Origin: Gemmatimonadota bacterium
GTDB lineage: Bacteria > Gemmatimonadota > Gemmatimonadetes > Longimicrobiales > Gaopeijiaceae
Assembly (NCBI GenBank): GCA_040882465.1
Contig: JBBEBG010000037.1
Coordinates: forward strand, 1-64,000
DNA: 64,000 bases
Direction of reading: 5' to 3'
The notes beneath the pieces are model-generated. The model did no database searches. It was not told the origin of the DNA and was given only the letters and a program-made list of their open reading frames with translations. Shown here piece after piece: positions 61,592 to 64,000 of this stretch. Position 1 is the first letter of the stretch, and each line of letters opens with the position of its first letter. A program made the position numbers and the translations under genes.

Positions 61592-61957
61592 TCAGAGCTT
61601 CGCTAGCGGCACCTGCTTCGAACGTCGCAGCGTTCTGTCCCGTGTCACCAACGGCACGTTGTGCACCACGCTCGTGGCGGCGATCAATTCGTCCGCCGGA
61701 TCCCCCCTCACGTCGAGACGGCAGCTCTCGCGGCAGATCTCCCAGGTCAACGGCCAAGTGTGAAGCCGATTCAAAATCCGGGAGACGTCCGGAGCATCCA
61801 GCTCCAGCTGGATCCGGCCGAGCTGCCGCAGCTTGCAGATCTCCCAACGGACGATGGAGGAGATGCTCCAGACGTCGCTCTCGAGGAGCCGCCGCTCGGC
61901 CGGCTTCAAGGTGTCCTGGAGCGCGTACAGCAGGATGTGCGTGTCAAGATTGAGCAT
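61592..61957 (-). CDS. vapC: VapC-type PIN-domain toxin
   Basis: This 121-residue PIN-domain ribonuclease has Asp5 in MLNLDTHILLYAL, Glu in SIVRWEICKL, and the acidic cluster GDPADELIAATSVVHNVPLVTRDRTLR. It probably cleaves tRNA or rRNA when released from its antitoxin. The ATG at 61957 lies inside the end of the antitoxin gene (14-base overlap), typical of VapBC operons. IS91 copy D abuts its 3' end within ~12 bases but leaves the gene intact. Confidence 0.9.
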   Translation of the reverse strand: MLNLDTHILLYALQDTLKPAERRLLESDVWSISSIVRWEICKLRQLGRIQLELDAPDVSRILNRLHTWPLTWEICRESCRLDVRGDPADELIAATSVVHNVPLVTRDRTLRRSKQVPLAKL

Positions 61958-62165
61958 CCCACGCCACGCCCGTCGAGAGAATGTCTCCCTTGATTTCGAG
62001 CCTGCCCGCGAGAGCGCCGATCAGCTCCCTGGATTCGCTGGAAATCGGAATGAGCTTCGCCACCGGTTTGCCGTGTTTCGTGATCACGATGCCTTCCGGG
62101 TCCAGAGAGTCCATGAGCGAAAGACATTGCTCCTTGAAGCGCGCTGCACCCACCGTTTTCGCCAT
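61944..62165 (-). CDS. Phd/YefM-type antitoxin
   Basis: This 73-residue antitoxin shows VGAARFKEQCLSLMDSLDPEGIVITKHGKPVAKLIPIS, the Phd/YefM fold, and a C-terminal tail that would wrap the toxin. It overlaps the PIN toxin gene downstream. An AT-rich stretch with TCATAATATACG immediately upstream is the likely autoregulated promoter. Confidence 0.88.
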   Translation of the reverse strand: MAKTVGAARFKEQCLSLMDSLDPEGIVITKHGKPVAKLIPISSESRELIGALAGRLEIKGDILSTGVAWDAQS

Positions 62166-62484
62166 TGAATTCTCCTGGTCATAATATACGTCTAGTCACA
62201 ATTTACGACCATAACCTTCACGGCGCCAGATCCCAAACGATGAAGGAGTCGGAGAGATCCTCATTCTTCAGGTCGCGCTGCCCACGGCCGGAAGGATGTT
62301 CGCCCACTTTTTCGCCACGGGTGCCCCAACGCCGGCGCGATCGAGGCGGAAGCACCGCACCGGCGCCGAGCTTCTCGAGCAGGAGGTCAAGGTGGCGGCC
62401 GGCTTCGAAGTCAACCACGCCACCGGTTCGGTTCAGGTCGTACCCTACCGCCAGCGCCCGGAAGGGCGGTACAATGTGCTCGCC

Positions 62485-62531
62485 GCCGGGGTGGCGAAAC
62501 TGGTAACCGCAGGGGACTTAAAATCCAGCGG
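62485..62531 (+). other. tRNA-Leu-like 5' half (TAA), remnant
   Basis: GCCGGGGTGGCGAAACTGGTAACCGC followed by the loop CTTAAAA resembles tRNA-Leu(TAA) up to the anticodon. The anticodon stem is imperfect and no T arm follows. The frame through it gives the GVAKLVTAGDLKS peptide, a known artefact of tRNA-Leu translation. Confidence 0.6.
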
Positions 62532-62738
62532 AGAGGGTTGCCTGGGGCGCCCGAAGCGCACCAGATAAGGGTTCTCGGGACCCTGACGTCCCTAAGAAAC
62601 CCTCGGTGACCGTCGAGTTTGTCACCGGTTTGTCACCGGGATCGTGGGGCCTGCACCTTGAGATGGAACGACCTCCGGGGGGGCTTCCCAGGGGCCTCCC
62701 CGCGCAGGTCGTCTCACTCAGGCCCCACTAAGCCGCCA

Positions 62739-62936
62739 CTAAGCCGCGATTCCCTCGAGCGTGAGGTGGCGGACGTCCGTACGCTTGCTGGCGTGCTCGA
62801 ACGTGATCGCCAGCACGTTGCCCTCGGCGTCCACATCGAGGGTCGTGTTCTCATCGAGATCCCTGGTCTCGAGAATCTCGCGGTCCCGAAACTCGATGTA
62901 GAGCGTGTCCGTGTCCTCGAAGTACCGAATCTTCAT
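62739..62936 (-). CDS. DUF2283 protein (copy 2)
   Basis: This 65-residue DUF2283 protein has about six substitutions relative to the copy at 52191 (for example EFRDREILETRDL). Here the upstream partner is present and overlaps its start as ATGA, supporting a two-gene toxin-antitoxin-like unit. The function is inferred from this arrangement only. Confidence 0.85.
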   Translation of the reverse strand: MKIRYFEDTDTLYIEFRDREILETRDLDENTTLDVDAEGNVLAITFEHASKRTDVRHLTLEGIAA

Positions 62937-63169
62937 GGCGTGAACCTACGGTCGAAGAACGCGTTGTGCACCGTCTCGCCATCGGGCAGCAGAACCACCC
63001 TCAAGTACCTGCCTTCGGCCTCGGGGATCCGGCCCCACCGTCGGATGCGTCGATCTTCCTGCACCACCTCGCGTACGGGCTCGTTCATGACCCCCAGGAT
63101 CCACTCGTCCGTGATCATCGCGCGATCGGGCCGGGAGCGAATGGCCTGGAAGTACTTGGTGGTCTTCAG
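62933..63169 (-). CDS. Toxin-like partner of DUF2283, start uncertain
   Basis: This is a ~78-residue basic protein: KTTKYFQAIRSRPDRAMITDEWILGVMNEPVREVVQEDRRIRRWGRI then YLRVVLLPDGETVHNAFFDRRF. The beta-rich end resembles DUF4258/BrnT-like small toxins that precede DUF2283 genes, but I cannot name the family securely. No ATG precedes KTTKYFQ; a CTG at 63169 may serve, or the true start was removed by the neighbouring IS91 copy (63200). An ATG at 63118 would give a shorter product. Confidence 0.6.
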   Translation of the reverse strand: MKTTKYFQAIRSRPDRAMITDEWILGVMNEPVREVVQEDRRIRRWGRIPEAEGRYLRVVLLPDGETVHNAFFDRRFTP

Positions 63170-63199
63170 TTCCAGAGATCCTCCAGAGATCCAAGGGAG

Positions 63200-64000
63200 A
63201 GGAATTTCAAAGGCCCCCGGAGCGCGAAGGGCAAGGTAGGGCGGGGGTTTTTAGGGAGCAAGGGATTGCCCGAGGGTGGAGGTTGCATGGCCTGACGGAT
63301 AAGGGGGAGGGCCGCGGCCGGCGCTTGGAGAAGGACTCCGCAAACCCCATGTCGGGATGGGCCGGGAGGATGGGCGAAAGGGCGGGGGGGCACGAGCGCG
63401 AAGCGGATGTCCCGGGAGAACGGGTCAGGCGTCCCAGTGGCCTGGCGGGGACTGGTCGAAGTCCGGGTCGGGGAGTGGCTCGGGGTCGGACGGGTCGAAG
63501 GCGAACGTCTGATCGAAGTCGAGCTCGGCCTGCGGGGGAGCGCGAGCGGGGGTGAGGGGCGGGGGCCGGTGGGGAAGGGCGAGATGCAGGAGGATGGCCT
63601 GGACGGTGGGAGGGCCGGTGATGAACGAGAGAGAACCCGCATTTCACCCCCGCAGGCGGGGCACAGGAGCGGGAGCACCTCGCGACCAACGCTTCGCGTC
63701 GGTGCCCGCTGGCGAGGAGCCGGGCCCAGGAGATGCGGGCGGAGCCGCTCGTGCCGCACGGCTCGGGCACGGGCGTCGAGGCCGCGTTCACGGTGGTGCC
63801 TCCGGGGCCGTTGGCGGACCGGGTGAGCCCGGGCTCTTCCAGCATGGGCCTTCCGAGCGCGATGACAACGGATCTCAGCCTCGCATGGGGCGCGAGAACG
63901 CCGTGGTAACGGTGGCGGTGGATGCGAGGAGGAGGGACGAGGCGGGCGAGGCGTTCGAGAAGCTCGATCGGCGTGAGCCAGAGCTCGGTGCGGCCGCTCG
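63200..64000 (-). mobile_element. IS91-family right part (copy E), runs off window
   Basis: This copy begins with the same right end (AGGAATTTCAAAGGCCC) and continues into the C-terminal half of the transposase in the same orientation as the complete copy. At ~63680-63715 a short replacement (GCGACCAACGCTTCGCGTCG and following bases) adds about 19 bases and shifts the frame next to LPLLCPACGG, so this copy is defective. Its left part lies outside the window. Confidence 0.8.

Larger units (their letters stand above)
62485..62990. repeat. Island-flanking direct repeat 2
   Basis: This is the second copy of the block at 51948-52440, in the same orientation. It retains the complete partner gene of DUF2283. 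The GTTTGTCACC doublet (62617-62640) and the hairpin are shared. Confidence 0.75.

Noticed and set aside
62296-62568. Open frame with GVAKLVTAGDLKS as a gene
   Set aside because: The peptide is the usual spurious translation of a tRNA-Leu 5' half. There is no ribosome site.

Overview
The window is high-GC bacterial DNA. Its gene families point to Gemmatimonadota or a close relative: a DUF5916/CBM9 outer-membrane protein, a large DUF5117/DUF4953-type zinc metalloprotease next to an M14 carboxypeptidase, tandem secreted amidohydrolases, an Abhydrolase_10 protein, and heme-c proteins fused to a PHM-like copper domain. This assignment is inference from gene families; there is no rRNA in the window. 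One non-coding RNA gene is clear: tmRNA (ssrA, 9640-9999, minus strand).

Layout. 1-1.5 kb holds an IS91-family 3' fragment joined to a serine-recombinase remnant and a MerR-like regulator. 1.6-7.6 kb holds a chrB/lipoprotein operon divergent from a DUF1259 gene across a BlaI/CopY-like palindrome, then a DUF5916 protein and an MFS gene broken by three in-frame stops. 7.8-12 kb holds a serine-recombinase element abutting the 3' end of ssrA, then mce and a PepSY membrane protein. 12.3-18 kb is a two-armed cluster. The plus arm has a PqqD/RRE protein with a lasso-leader-like tail, an S24/S26 peptidase-like protein, an HprK-related kinase and a glycosyltransferase. The minus arm has an NTP_transf_5-type nucleotidyltransferase and a glycosyltransferase. 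I consider this the most interesting system in the window. 18.2-22 kb carries a secreted protein and two tandem cytochrome c/copper-monooxygenase-like proteins. 22.6-40.6 kb is mostly chromosomal housekeeping and secreted hydrolytic functions: DUF1328, rhodanese, SGNH hydrolase, ArsR with a broken SRPBCC gene, Abhydrolase_10, zinc metalloprotease, M14 peptidase, class I aldolase, Tat-exported aldo/keto reductase, two amidohydrolases and a GT2.

40.6-64 kb is accessory and heavily rearranged. It contains one complete IS91-family element (55054-56987) and several partial copies, all in the same orientation. It also has a DUF5615 toxin with a decapitated DUF433 antitoxin, a DUF4143-type ATPase, a BTAD-regulator/lipoprotein/DUF4242 cassette, and a penicillin-acylase/NtrC chimera followed by a histidine kinase with one internal amber codon. 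Further along are LamG and small secreted proteins, an AbiE system whose toxin has a WYL-like tail, a PadR gene whose end is supplied by an IS, integrase remnants, an APC permease with USP domains, VapBC, and two diverged ~500-bp direct repeats (tRNA-Leu-like 5' half plus DUF2283 gene) that bracket a ~10.5-kb island.

Limits: all homology calls are from memory of families and motif reading. No searches, alignments or foldings were run, and repeat boundaries were aligned by eye.
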